Source: Niastella populi
GTDB taxonomy: Bacteria > Bacteroidota > Bacteroidia > Chitinophagales > Chitinophagaceae
Direction: 5' to 3'
DNA length: 64,000 bases
Assembly (NCBI RefSeq): GCF_002078015.1
Contig: NZ_LWBP01000210.1
Span: forward strand, 62,001 to 126,000
Under the pieces are notes generated by a model. It worked only from the letters and a program-made list of their open reading frames with translations. It did no database searches and was not told where the DNA came from. Below are positions 50,800 to 58,850 of the stretch, piece after piece. Position 1 is the stretch's first letter. Every line of letters starts with the position of its first letter. Both the position numbers and the translations under genes were made by a program.

Positions 50800-51252
50800 C
50801 TAATTGATATGTATATTTTTATAGTTTGAGGCGGTTGGATGTCTTTCCTGGTAGGTGATCAGGTTGTCGATATTGGGAATGGCCGGTCTGAACAAATTCA
50901 TGAGTTTATCGAACCCTTCTTTTAAGCCAGCATAGCTATTGATTAGATCCAATGGGCTTATGCCATTGATGTCTTTTTTATTAGGATCAGCGCCGTTTTC
51001 AAATAAAACTTTAACCATTTCAAGATGTTCGGGAAAGAAGGTGTCGCGGTTGTTTTGGATCATACAATCAATGCATGCGTCCATAGCTTCGTGCAAAGGC
51101 GTAAAACCCTTGCCAAGATCGATATTAGGATCGGCCCCGGCTTCAATAAGTAACTTTACCATATCAGGGTCATCCTCGTTTATGGCAAATTCAATGGGAT
51201 ACACACCATTGGGAAGCGGAGCATTAACTGACTGGTTAGAAAAGTTGAACAT
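50800..51252 (-). CDS. Ankyrin-repeat protein, copy 2
   Basis: 150 residues, tandem paralogue of the previous gene: PIEFAINEDDPDMVKLLIEA-GADPNID, GFTPLHEAMDACIDCMIQNN, EMVKVLFENGADPNKKDING, then FRPAIPNIDNLITYQ. The two share the long insertion between the second and third repeats (DCMIQNNRDTFFPEH / DSMIQNKRAEFFPEL), so they arose by duplication. Function unknown. Confidence 0.85.
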   Translation of the reverse strand: MFNFSNQSVNAPLPNGVYPIEFAINEDDPDMVKLLIEAGADPNIDLGKGFTPLHEAMDACIDCMIQNNRDTFFPEHLEMVKVLFENGADPNKKDINGISPLDLINSYAGLKEGFDKLMNLFRPAIPNIDNLITYQERHPTASNYKNIHIN

Positions 51253-51708
51253 GGTGACCTTATTTGTCAGGATTCGGTAGTAAATATAGGTTTTCTATTC
51301 CTTAAGTAAAATGTATGGGAATGGCAGCGATTAACAGAAAATACATTTTGTGAAATGATTTGATTTGTTCGAATCGTATCACGGGAGGAACTGGTTGTTT
51401 AATGAGATGTTCGTGTCATTTTACGGTGGAGCTATTAATATAACGATTAAGTGAGCGCCTCAACCATTTTCCTGGCGTCGGGAAAATGGTCAGCGGGGGC
51501 GATCACATTCCTGACTTCAGGAAGGTGATTGGCTTATCTCAATTTGCCAATTATAGAGAATTTTTACGAAATGTGGAGAAATGCAACAAAATTTGCAGAT
51601 ATCATAAATTAAATATAATTATTTGATAATTAATTGCCTATGTGGCATTTTCGATCTTTTTTTTTTGAATATGGAGAAATTTTTTAAATATTATGGAGAA
51701 ATCAGGAG
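51253..51708. other. Spacer with a hairpin and repeated ATTTCTCCA words
   Basis: 455 bp without a gene. ACCATTTTCC (51463-51472) pairs with GGAAAATGGT (51481-51490). TGGAGAAAT occurs three times (near 51572, 51671, 51692), just downstream of the AlbA-like gene on the minus strand. Confidence 0.5.
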
Positions 51709-53418
51709 CTACGGTTCTGTTGATTGGTCTAAATAGGATACTACATTATAAATTAGTTCATCATTTTGTAAGTCGTTAAACTTATTTTCCAGTTTATATC
51801 GCGTCCCCCTCCCTGTTCCCTCGGCGACTATAACTTTATCTAACAATAGCTTATTGATAATATATTTGATCTTATTTCGGTTTAAAAACCCTTTCAACAT
51901 TTGCTCCAATTCGCCAATTTTTAAAACTTTTCCTTGTAACGCAGCAATCAACCGCTCAACCTCCTGAACAACATATCTTGTCCCAATTTTTTGTTCCTTT
52001 TCTTTAATTTGCTTGTATTCATCCGATAGTAAGTATTTTAAAGCGTTACCCCTGCTACGTTTAATAATTTGGTGATCTTTTAACCAATTCAGTATTGTTG
52101 AATTAATTTCGTTCGATTGGTTATTTTTAATTCTATGCAAAGCAATAATAACATCAACTGCAAGTTTTTTATGAGGCAGATGTTTCCTTTGAATATTGTT
52201 AAGGAAGATGTAGAATTCTTTATCCAGGTTGGTGCTATCCAGAACAAGGGTCACCTGAAACAGGTTTGAATCAGTATAATCAGGTTCATGTTTTCCCTCC
52301 GATAATGTAATTGAATATATTTTATCTATTCCTTGCCCCGACCGTTCTACGAGGCCCGTTTTTTCCATTACTTCTGCCATTAATCGACTGCGTGGTGTAC
52401 TACTTACCGTGAGTAGATTGTTAATGTTTACCCCTTTCGGAAAACCGCCGGGATTTATAATTTTAATTTTTTGAGGATATTGTTTAATAACAACTTCGCT
52501 TGTAATTGAATAATCACGGTGTGCTATGGCGTTCAGAACTGCCTCTCTAATAACCGTTTCGTTAAAGTGCATTATTCCAAAAATATAAACCTCTGATTCT
52601 ATCATTGTTTGGCCGTTGCGCACATTTATCAATTGCCATATGTCGTCAATTGCTACAAATAATGGGCCTGATATTACCTGCCGTTGTTCATAGGGAATGC
52701 TTGATTCAAAATACCGGAACTCCCAAATGATTCTTGCATTTGGCAGTAAATTTTCTATAGTTTCTTTTTTACCCAGCAAAATCAGGGCAGCATAATTTAG
52801 CCGGCCCTGTACAAGTAATTTTAGATCTGATAATATTTGGGTGGTGGATAGTGTTTGAAAATCAGGATTCATTTGCTTCCGTGCGTATGCTTCTTTCATT
52901 ATGCCTATAGCGCTTTCGTCCAGATCTTCAATGGTAAGATCTGAACATGTTTTGGCTGAAAAATCAGGTTCCTGCTCGCTAAGGATATGAAACATTTCAT
53001 CATCGGTCATATTGCGTAAACTTTCCCCGGTACGCATCAGGGCCACGCCTTCAAATTTCATAAGCCGTCCAACAGGCCGAGATGATACATAAACAATAAG
53101 TACCCGTTTATTTTCTTCGAATAACTCATCATAATGGATTCTTATACCCAGGTGAATTAAAGTATCATTAACGATGGCGCCCATTCGATGGAGGCCAAAA
53201 TCTGAACCTACTACTTCATGAGGAAAAGCGTCTGTCATTCCAAAAACCAATTTGCCGCCACCTTTATTGGCGAGGGCTGTAACGTAACCGAGAAAACATT
53301 TGCGGCGATCTGCCTGTTTAGTACTACTGCCCCCGCCGAAAGGAAAATTGTGTTTAGCTTCCTTAAATTCAATATGGTCTTCAGACTCTTTGAGTTGTTT
53401 TAATTGGTCGATCGTCAT
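51709..53418 (-). CDS. AlbA_2/Schlafen-type DNA-binding, RecG-like ATP-binding protein
   Basis: 569 residues. The N-terminal AlbA_2 domain (about 10-130) has HIEFKEAKHNFPFGGG and GGGKLVFGMTDAFPHEVVGS. A RecG-type HATPase_c_4 region (about 285-375) has REAVLNAIAHRDY and ERSGQGIDKIYS. One or two winged-helix units lie at the C-terminus (KIGELEQMLKGFLNRNKIKY). Such proteins are annotated as transcriptional regulators or helicase-related; some members are linked to phage defence, but no defence partner is encoded beside it. The 5' flank to the next gene is a 319-bp divergent spacer. Confidence 0.85.
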   Translation of the reverse strand: MTIDQLKQLKESEDHIEFKEAKHNFPFGGGSSTKQADRRKCFLGYVTALANKGGGKLVFGMTDAFPHEVVGSDFGLHRMGAIVNDTLIHLGIRIHYDELFEENKRVLIVYVSSRPVGRLMKFEGVALMRTGESLRNMTDDEMFHILSEQEPDFSAKTCSDLTIEDLDESAIGIMKEAYARKQMNPDFQTLSTTQILSDLKLLVQGRLNYAALILLGKKETIENLLPNARIIWEFRYFESSIPYEQRQVISGPLFVAIDDIWQLINVRNGQTMIESEVYIFGIMHFNETVIREAVLNAIAHRDYSITSEVVIKQYPQKIKIINPGGFPKGVNINNLLTVSSTPRSRLMAEVMEKTGLVERSGQGIDKIYSITLSEGKHEPDYTDSNLFQVTLVLDSTNLDKEFYIFLNNIQRKHLPHKKLAVDVIIALHRIKNNQSNEINSTILNWLKDHQIIKRSRGNALKYLLSDEYKQIKEKEQKIGTRYVVQEVERLIAALQGKVLKIGELEQMLKGFLNRNKIKYIINKLLLDKVIVAEGTGRGTRYKLENKFNDLQNDELIYNVVSYLDQSTEP

Positions 53419-53737
53419 AAAAATTCCTGTTTACTCACTGATAAAAGAACAGAACGAAACATTACAATCAGGGAATTGCAATTGATCTTCAATGAATAGT
53501 TTGGTTGGAATCGCAAGGGAAGGAAAGGCAATCAGGAAAGCCCGTTGTGAACTTTTGCAAATACAATATACAGTAATTTTTCAATAGCCGGCATGAATAA
53601 ACGAAATGACTGAATAAACTTTTAAAGAGTTAAGAAATGAACTCTGTAGGGTTAAATCTTATATTCATGTATAGTGCTAAGGTGTAAACGAATCCCTGAC
53701 AACTGGAATTACGATTTAATGATTTTAAATTTGCCCA
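53419..53737. other. Divergent spacer
   Basis: No gene. TAAATTTG at 53726-53733 matches the -7 box and lies only 4 bp before the metallophosphoesterase ATG, so the message could be nearly leaderless; no -33 box is visible. Confidence 0.35.
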
Positions 53738-54517
53738 ATGAAAATTCAATACTGTTCCGACCTGCACCTGGAGATGCCCGATAATGAAAAGTACATAAAG
53801 CGACACTTGTTGGAGCCAGTGGGGGAGGTATTGGTATTGGCAGGGGACATCCTGCCGTTTGGACTGCATAAAAAGCAAAATGAATTTATTGATTATTTAG
53901 CCGGAAATTTTGAAATGGTGTATTGGGTGCCCGGCAATCATGAATATTATGGGTACGATGCTGCTACGGTAGCCAATCCTTTGTTGGAAAAATTACGCAG
54001 CAATGTATGGATGGTCAATAACCAGGTGGTGGTGCATAATGGCGTGAATTTTATTTGCACAACCATGTGGAGCAAAATTGATGTGGTGCATGCGCTGGAG
54101 ATACAACGAAGTGTAACCGATTTCTCCAACATACAATGGGCGGGCGAACGATTTACTACCCGCCAATTCAATCAACTGCATAACCAGTCGATGCATTTTT
54201 TGGAAAAAGCGATCAAAGAAAAAGGCGCCGGAACAAACGTAGTAGTAACGCATCACGTACCAACGCTGTATAACTATCCCGCGAAATACAGGAACAGCCA
54301 GGTCAACGGCGCATTTGTCACCGAATTACATGATCTCATTCATGATTCGGGAGTTGACTACTGGATCTACGGCCATCATCATAGCAATACGCCCGAGTTT
54401 AAAATCGGAAACACTACTATGCTTACGAACCAGTTGGGGTATGTGCGGCGGCATGAGCATGGGAGTTTTAGCAGGGGGAAGGTGGTGGAGGTGGGGGCTA
54501 AACGCGGTCGGGACTGA
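53738..54517 (+). CDS. Metallophosphoesterase (calcineurin-like)
   Basis: 259 residues. All family motifs are present: SDLHLE (D8, H10), VLAGDIL, VPGNHEYYG, VVVTHHVPT and IYGHHHSN. Dinuclear metal-dependent phosphodiesterase or phosphatase; no signal peptide, so cytoplasmic. Substrate unknown. The C-terminal tail (EVGAKRGRD) runs into the repeat-rich zone that follows. Confidence 0.93.
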   Translation: MKIQYCSDLHLEMPDNEKYIKRHLLEPVGEVLVLAGDILPFGLHKKQNEFIDYLAGNFEMVYWVPGNHEYYGYDAATVANPLLEKLRSNVWMVNNQVVVHNGVNFICTTMWSKIDVVHALEIQRSVTDFSNIQWAGERFTTRQFNQLHNQSMHFLEKAIKEKGAGTNVVVTHHVPTLYNYPAKYRNSQVNGAFVTELHDLIHDSGVDYWIYGHHHSNTPEFKIGNTTMLTNQLGYVRRHEHGSFSRGKVVEVGAKRGRD

Positions 54518-54569
54518 AACGGTGGTCCTTGAAATTCCCTCACGTTTTTGCCTTATTTCCCAATCCGGG

Positions 54570-55220
54570 ATAACCGAAGCCAGACCGAAGCTTAACCGAT
54601 GCTAGGCCGAAACTTGAATGCACGGATTCTGAATGGGAACAGCTCGAAAACCTACTTCAATCTTGTTGAACATTACGAAATTTGGCGACAGGTTGCCGCC
54701 GGATTGGATAGAATGCCCGAAATACTGGTGGCGCGCAGATTAAACGTGGATGCAGCGTAGATTCAGTATAGGATCACTATAGACTCGCCCTACACTAACT
54801 ATCACTCACCATAGACTAAGCCAGGATCAGCCGTACATCAGCCGTATTACAGCCGTACTTACTCCGATGTTGAAAGAATCAATGAGTTATGTTGATATCA
54901 GGACATGTAGCTGTACCGCAATGGTAGCAATATGGCAGGGTAATGGCCTGGGTATTGCACCGGCACTCTCTGGATACTCTACTGGAACACTAGTGCGCAT
55001 GAGTAGTCCCAGAGCATACTTAGAGCTATCCCAGAGCACCCCCAGAGCATTATACTACCATTACCCTACAAATCATGTAGCACCCTGATCGGGGAATCCT
55101 TCGTTCCTGGTTCGTTCTTCGTCCGTTCCAACACTATCTGATTACTACCCAAATACTACCCATTTCATAGGGAAAAACGCTGGTCTACGGGTAGCCTGAA
55201 AACGAAGTAAGAACGAAGTT
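54570..55220. repeat. Zone of successive short iterated words
   Basis: Different 7-11 bp words are repeated in turn. ACCGAAGC variants lie at 54571-54613. CAGCCGTA occurs three times at 54828-54858. CCCAGAGCA has three exact copies at 55008, 55030 and 55041. TTCGTTC is at 55100 and 55111, and AACGAAGT at 55201 and 55212 (inverse of the former). ACTACCCA is near 55144-55165. Apart from a small frame at 54599 no gene is credible here. Confidence 0.65.
54599..54760 (+). CDS. Possible small protein or gene fragment, unknown
   Basis: 53 codons from the ATG at 54599, with protein-like composition: LNGNSSKTYFNLVEHYEIW, then RQVAAGLDRMPEILVARRLN. It stands between iterated-word blocks and may be a relic. 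No domain recognised. Confidence 0.25.
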   Translation: MLGRNLNARILNGNSSKTYFNLVEHYEIWRQVAAGLDRMPEILVARRLNVDAA

Positions 55221-55275
55221 GGGGTAGTTCAGTAACGGCACGTGTGTAGTTAAGCGAACTTGATCATTATCAACT

Positions 55276-55697
55276 TTATAGACAGCGAAAGGCAGGGTTT
55301 TTGAGGTATAGTCTGTGAGCTTGCGATGGATGAAATATGGCTTTGCCGTCGTGACCGATGCCGGCTTCCAGGAAATCGGCCAGTTCGCGCCGGATGCAAT
55401 CGATGGGGCATTGATGGAAGAAGTCGGTAATAGTGGATAAAAGATTGTTTAGCTGCTCGCTTATCAACATGCCATGGAGTACCTCTATAAACAGAATCAA
55501 CAGCTCGTAGAATTCATACAAGATCTCCCGTCCATTCCCGCTCGAATACGGACTTTGTGTGTTGATCAACGCAACCCGCAGCCAATTGGGCAACAGGTAA
55601 TCGATAAGATCGCTCAGGGTAGCCTGGTCGAACACTTCGGCTATTACCTCAATAGGTTGAGTGGTGACTTTTTCGATCAGCCGGGCTGGTTGACTTA
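55276..55697 (-). pseudogene. C-terminal fragment of an unknown Bacteroidota protein
   Basis: The minus frame gives a protein-like sequence: PIEVIAEVFDQATLSDLIDY, LLPNWLRVALINTQSPYSSG, NGREILYEFYELLILFIEVL, then IRRELADFLEAGIGHDGKAI. No start codon exists before it; at about 55697 it meets the truncated YgjP-like gene of the opposite strand. Upstream frame sequence is just the antisense of that gene. I think it resembles a family of Chitinophagaceae hypothetical proteins, but cannot name it. Confidence 0.5.
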
Positions 55698-56100
55698 AAC
55701 AAAAAGTTCCTCGATCTGTAATGTGCGCCCTGGCACAAGTACTTCTAAGCGGCAATACATTCTGAATAACTGGTATCGAAATGAGCTGAAAGAGTTGATT
55801 TCTTCGAATATAGAAAAGTGGGAGAGAATTATACCGGTAAAAGTTGATGACTTTGGTGTAAAGAGCATGAAGACGAAATGGGGCACATGTAATATAGAAG
55901 CCCGGCGAATTTGGCTTAACCTGGAACTGGCGAAGAAGACCCTTCAATGTTTGGAATATGTTCACGAAATGGTGCACTTGTTAGAAAGAAGGCATAACGA
56001 TCGGTTTATATGGTATCTGAATAAGTTTATGCCGCAATGGAAAAGTTACCGGGAAGAATTAAACCGGTTGCCAATAAGTCATTTGGATTGGGAGTATTGA
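55698..56100 (+). pseudogene. C-terminal half of a YgjP-like (M48/DUF45) metallopeptidase
   Basis: The frame from GTG 55723 encodes RPGTSTSKRQYILNNWYRNE, VDDFGVKSMKTKWGTCNIEA, HEMVHLLERRHNDRFIWYLN and SHLDWEY, which is the second half of the YgjP-like family (full length about 230). The zinc motif HEMVH is present. Two residues before it seem missing compared with the usual CLEYIIVHE. Upstream, NKKFLDL (55698-55718) is in another frame, separated by one extra base in TAAT. The N-terminal half is absent, cut at the junction with the opposite-strand fragment. A 125-residue product might be made but would lack half the fold. Confidence 0.65.
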
Positions 56101-56198
56101 GATGATTACTAAACGTGAGTAGTTTGTTATATTAGTATTGTAAAAATGGCTGACATACTTTTTTACAGGGTTTAAGGAATTTTGCATCCGAATAAATA

Positions 56199-56621
56199 AT
56201 GACAACTCAATACAGTATATTATCAGTTTTAATCAGACCTGAAATCCAGGAAAAGATTTCAATAGGGTTGCTATTGTTTGATGCGAATGAGGTCTACTTC
56301 AGCTTTTCAGGAAATAAATTACTTGTTTGCAAAGAGTTGCTTTCAACTCCTTCTTACAAGATCCTTAGGGAAATCTTTGAGAATATCGAGAAAATTCTTG
56401 ATGAGGAGAAAGCCAGAAACTTCCAACCTAAAAGCTTTAGGATTTACAAGAGTGCCATCACCGGGAATATATTTACAGCAGCATATATATCGTATTTGAG
56501 TAGGTACTCCAATAATATTTTGTCTTTTACTGCACCAAAGGATATTAATTTAGAGACTAATGATCAGAACTTTTTGAGTCTGTTCAAAAAGTATATTGAT
56601 GAGATAATTGAAGCAGTGTAG
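56199..56621 (+). CDS. Hypothetical protein (weakly DUF3037-like)
   Basis: 140 residues starting MTTQYSILSVLIRPEIQEKI, followed by SIGLLLFDANEVYFSFSGNK. The opening (a Tyr-Ser strand, then an (I/V)G-L-LF strand) recalls DUF3037 proteins, but the family is usually longer and I cannot confirm it. A mixed helical part ends LFKKYIDEIIEAV. No signal peptide or neighbour that suggests a role. Codon pattern looks genuine. Confidence 0.5.
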   Translation: MTTQYSILSVLIRPEIQEKISIGLLLFDANEVYFSFSGNKLLVCKELLSTPSYKILREIFENIEKILDEEKARNFQPKSFRIYKSAITGNIFTAAYISYLSRYSNNILSFTAPKDINLETNDQNFLSLFKKYIDEIIEAV

Positions 56622-56777
56622 TCGAAAGGTTTAAATCTGCTATTCATATTTTAGGTCATTCCCCAACCTGAGAAACGTAATAAGTACTTCTCTGTATTTC
56701 CGCATTTCGTAACCTCCCAAATTGTTGACTGGCATGGTTTTGCGGGCTTCTTGCGCCTCACTACTTTTTGAAAAACT

Positions 56778-58472
56778 ATGAAGCGCTTAACCTCCTGTTT
56801 CCTTGTTACACTGCTTGTGGCAACATCATTGTTTACTTATGCGACTGACTACTACGTTGACCCCTCATCCGGTGGCAGAAACCTCGGCACTTACAACGAT
56901 CCATGGCACGGCATTGACGACATTCCACAGTTTGTAAACTTCTTTCAACCGGGCGATAACGTTTACTTCCGTCGTGGTCAACAATACTGGGGTACTTTGT
57001 CTATCAATAGTAGTGGCCGCGAAGGCGCACCTATTTCGTTCCTGCCCTATGGTGAGGGCGCCGCGCCCATCTTTAAATACGGTTCCTGGAACTTTAGCGA
57101 TCCACTGGTATACAACCGCACTTTTATCCGGCTCAATCAATGTAACTACATCGTTATCGACGGGTTTGAAATGAGTGACTATACCATTCGCGATTACGAT
57201 CGTTACACCCCCGCTAACGTGGGCTATGGCGTTTACATCTATAAAGGTCCCGGCAATGGGGGTTCGCATAATGTCATTAAAAATTGCAGCTTCTCGCGTA
57301 TCGGTTGCGGCATTAGCATAGACGGCGGAAGCGACAATACCGTCACCAATTGCGATATCCGTAACCTGCGCATGATCATCAATACGAATTATCAAATGTG
57401 GGACGACTTCGGCGCCATTGGCATCGTAGTAGGCGGGTCCAACAATACCATCACCCGTAACCAGATCCACGACTGCTGGGCCAATAGCTACGATTATAAC
57501 CTCGACGGCGGCGCCATCGAAATGTATGGCGAAGTTTCCAACAACAAGATCATGTACAACACCGCCAGCGATAACATCGGCTTTATGGAATTCGGCAGCG
57601 GCTGGGGCGGCCACGCACTCAATAACCTCGTTGGCTATAACCTGCTCGTCAATAACGGCCACGTATTCTGGATCAACTCTACCAGCGTTTTCGCCCTCGA
57701 TGTGCGTAACCTCCAGTTCTTCAATAACAATGTGGTGGAAACCAAAACGCCCCGCCTCCCCGATGTAAGAAATCTCATTGGGATCATGTCTACACCCTGG
57801 GTGTCGAATGTGCTTACAATGAAGAACAATATTTTCTGGATCAACACTTCTTCCAATATCACCGATCCGAATTTCAGGCCTTTTAACGGCCCGCAGTTGA
57901 TCCACCAGAGTAACATCTTTCACCTGAATGGCGGCAACCTTGGGTTTGAACTGGATTATTCAGAACAAAACCTTCCTAAAGAAGTGGAAGTATTCGCCAA
58001 CAGTTATTCGTACGATCCGCTTAGCTGGAACTACGATCTGCGGCCAACAGCCTGTGCCGTTAACTGGGGCCAATGGACTGGCATCGAAAAAGACTTCTGG
58101 GGTAAGGCCGTGCCTTTCAGCGGTGTTCCTGATGCGGGCATCTCTGAAAGCAATTCCAGCATTACGCCCGCCCGTATTTCCGTGGCGTCAACCGGTTTGG
58201 TTGCAGTGGAGGACCGTGACGTGAAAAGCAGCCTCTCCGTTTCGCCGAACCCCGCACAGGATTATATCTACCTGAAATTGCCGGGTAATAATTTTTTAAA
58301 CAAAGAACTGATAGTTGTAAATATGGCCGGTGCAGTGGTTAGAAAACAAAGATTGAACGATGCCGGCGCCCAGGTAAAGCTGAACGTTAGTGCATTGCCG
58401 AAAGGCTCCTTTGCAGTAAAATTGATAGATACTAAAACCGGTCAGTCTCAAAGTACAACATTTATAAAGTAA
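56778..58472 (+). CDS. Secreted right-handed beta-helix protein with T9SS sorting domain, copy 1
   Basis: 564 residues. The signal peptide (about 1-22) is followed by YYVDPSSGGRNLGTYNDPWH, an opening typical of secreted parallel beta-helix enzymes. Then come repeated Asn-rich rungs (NVIKNCSFSRIGCGISIDGG, NTVTNCDIRNL, NTITRNQIHDCW). From about 485 a type A T9SS sorting domain begins (LSVSPNPAQDYIYLKLPG) and ends TTFIK. It is likely a polysaccharide lyase or hydrolase, or a glycan-binding protein, displayed or secreted by type IX. A PL6-like role is possible but not demonstrable from motifs. Confidence 0.85.
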   Translation: MKRLTSCFLVTLLVATSLFTYATDYYVDPSSGGRNLGTYNDPWHGIDDIPQFVNFFQPGDNVYFRRGQQYWGTLSINSSGREGAPISFLPYGEGAAPIFKYGSWNFSDPLVYNRTFIRLNQCNYIVIDGFEMSDYTIRDYDRYTPANVGYGVYIYKGPGNGGSHNVIKNCSFSRIGCGISIDGGSDNTVTNCDIRNLRMIINTNYQMWDDFGAIGIVVGGSNNTITRNQIHDCWANSYDYNLDGGAIEMYGEVSNNKIMYNTASDNIGFMEFGSGWGGHALNNLVGYNLLVNNGHVFWINSTSVFALDVRNLQFFNNNVVETKTPRLPDVRNLIGIMSTPWVSNVLTMKNNIFWINTSSNITDPNFRPFNGPQLIHQSNIFHLNGGNLGFELDYSEQNLPKEVEVFANSYSYDPLSWNYDLRPTACAVNWGQWTGIEKDFWGKAVPFSGVPDAGISESNSSITPARISVASTGLVAVEDRDVKSSLSVSPNPAQDYIYLKLPGNNFLNKELIVVNMAGAVVRKQRLNDAGAQVKLNVSALPKGSFAVKLIDTKTGQSQSTTFIK

Positions 58473-58850
58473 GTTGACGAGTTGACCGGTTAACGAGTTA
58501 AATAGTCAATATGCCTCACTACCTGGTACATACGTAGCGTATGTTAGGGCCATTGCTATGCCGCTACTTTCCACTCTTTCAGGTAGGTTTTTATTGTGCA
58601 TTTTATTGTACAAGGCTTCATTTTATTTCAGAATTACTATTGATGTTTAGCTGATGATGAACACTTCATTTGCTATGATGTGTATGCGAAAAATATTTCA
58701 TTAGAACCTAAACGTTCTCATTGTTTTTCTGCTAAGTACAATTGTGTAGTGTGAACATTTATTAATTTTCTCTTAATGTTATTGGCATAATTTTATGGGG
58801 TATTAGTTACACATTTTAAGTTTCTGATTTCGTAGCCGTAATCAATCCCA
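58473..58850. other. Spacer between the two beta-helix genes
   Basis: 378 bp, A/T-rich towards the second gene (TAATTTTA near 58788). No gene, no clear terminator and no strong promoter match. Confidence 0.35.

Noticed and set aside
48577-51252. SulP and ankyrin genes as part of the type VI island
   Set aside because: Different orientation for SulP, its own terminator, and no type VI domain in either; only proximity.
54867-55088. Open frame of 73 codons in the repeat zone
   Set aside because: Made of iterated words; composition follows the repeats rather than a protein.
56865-57923. Long minus-strand frame of 352 codons
   Set aside because: Antisense to the beta-helix gene; composition rich in Val/Ala/Ile/Asp without a domain, no start context. 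A shadow of the repetitive helix codons.
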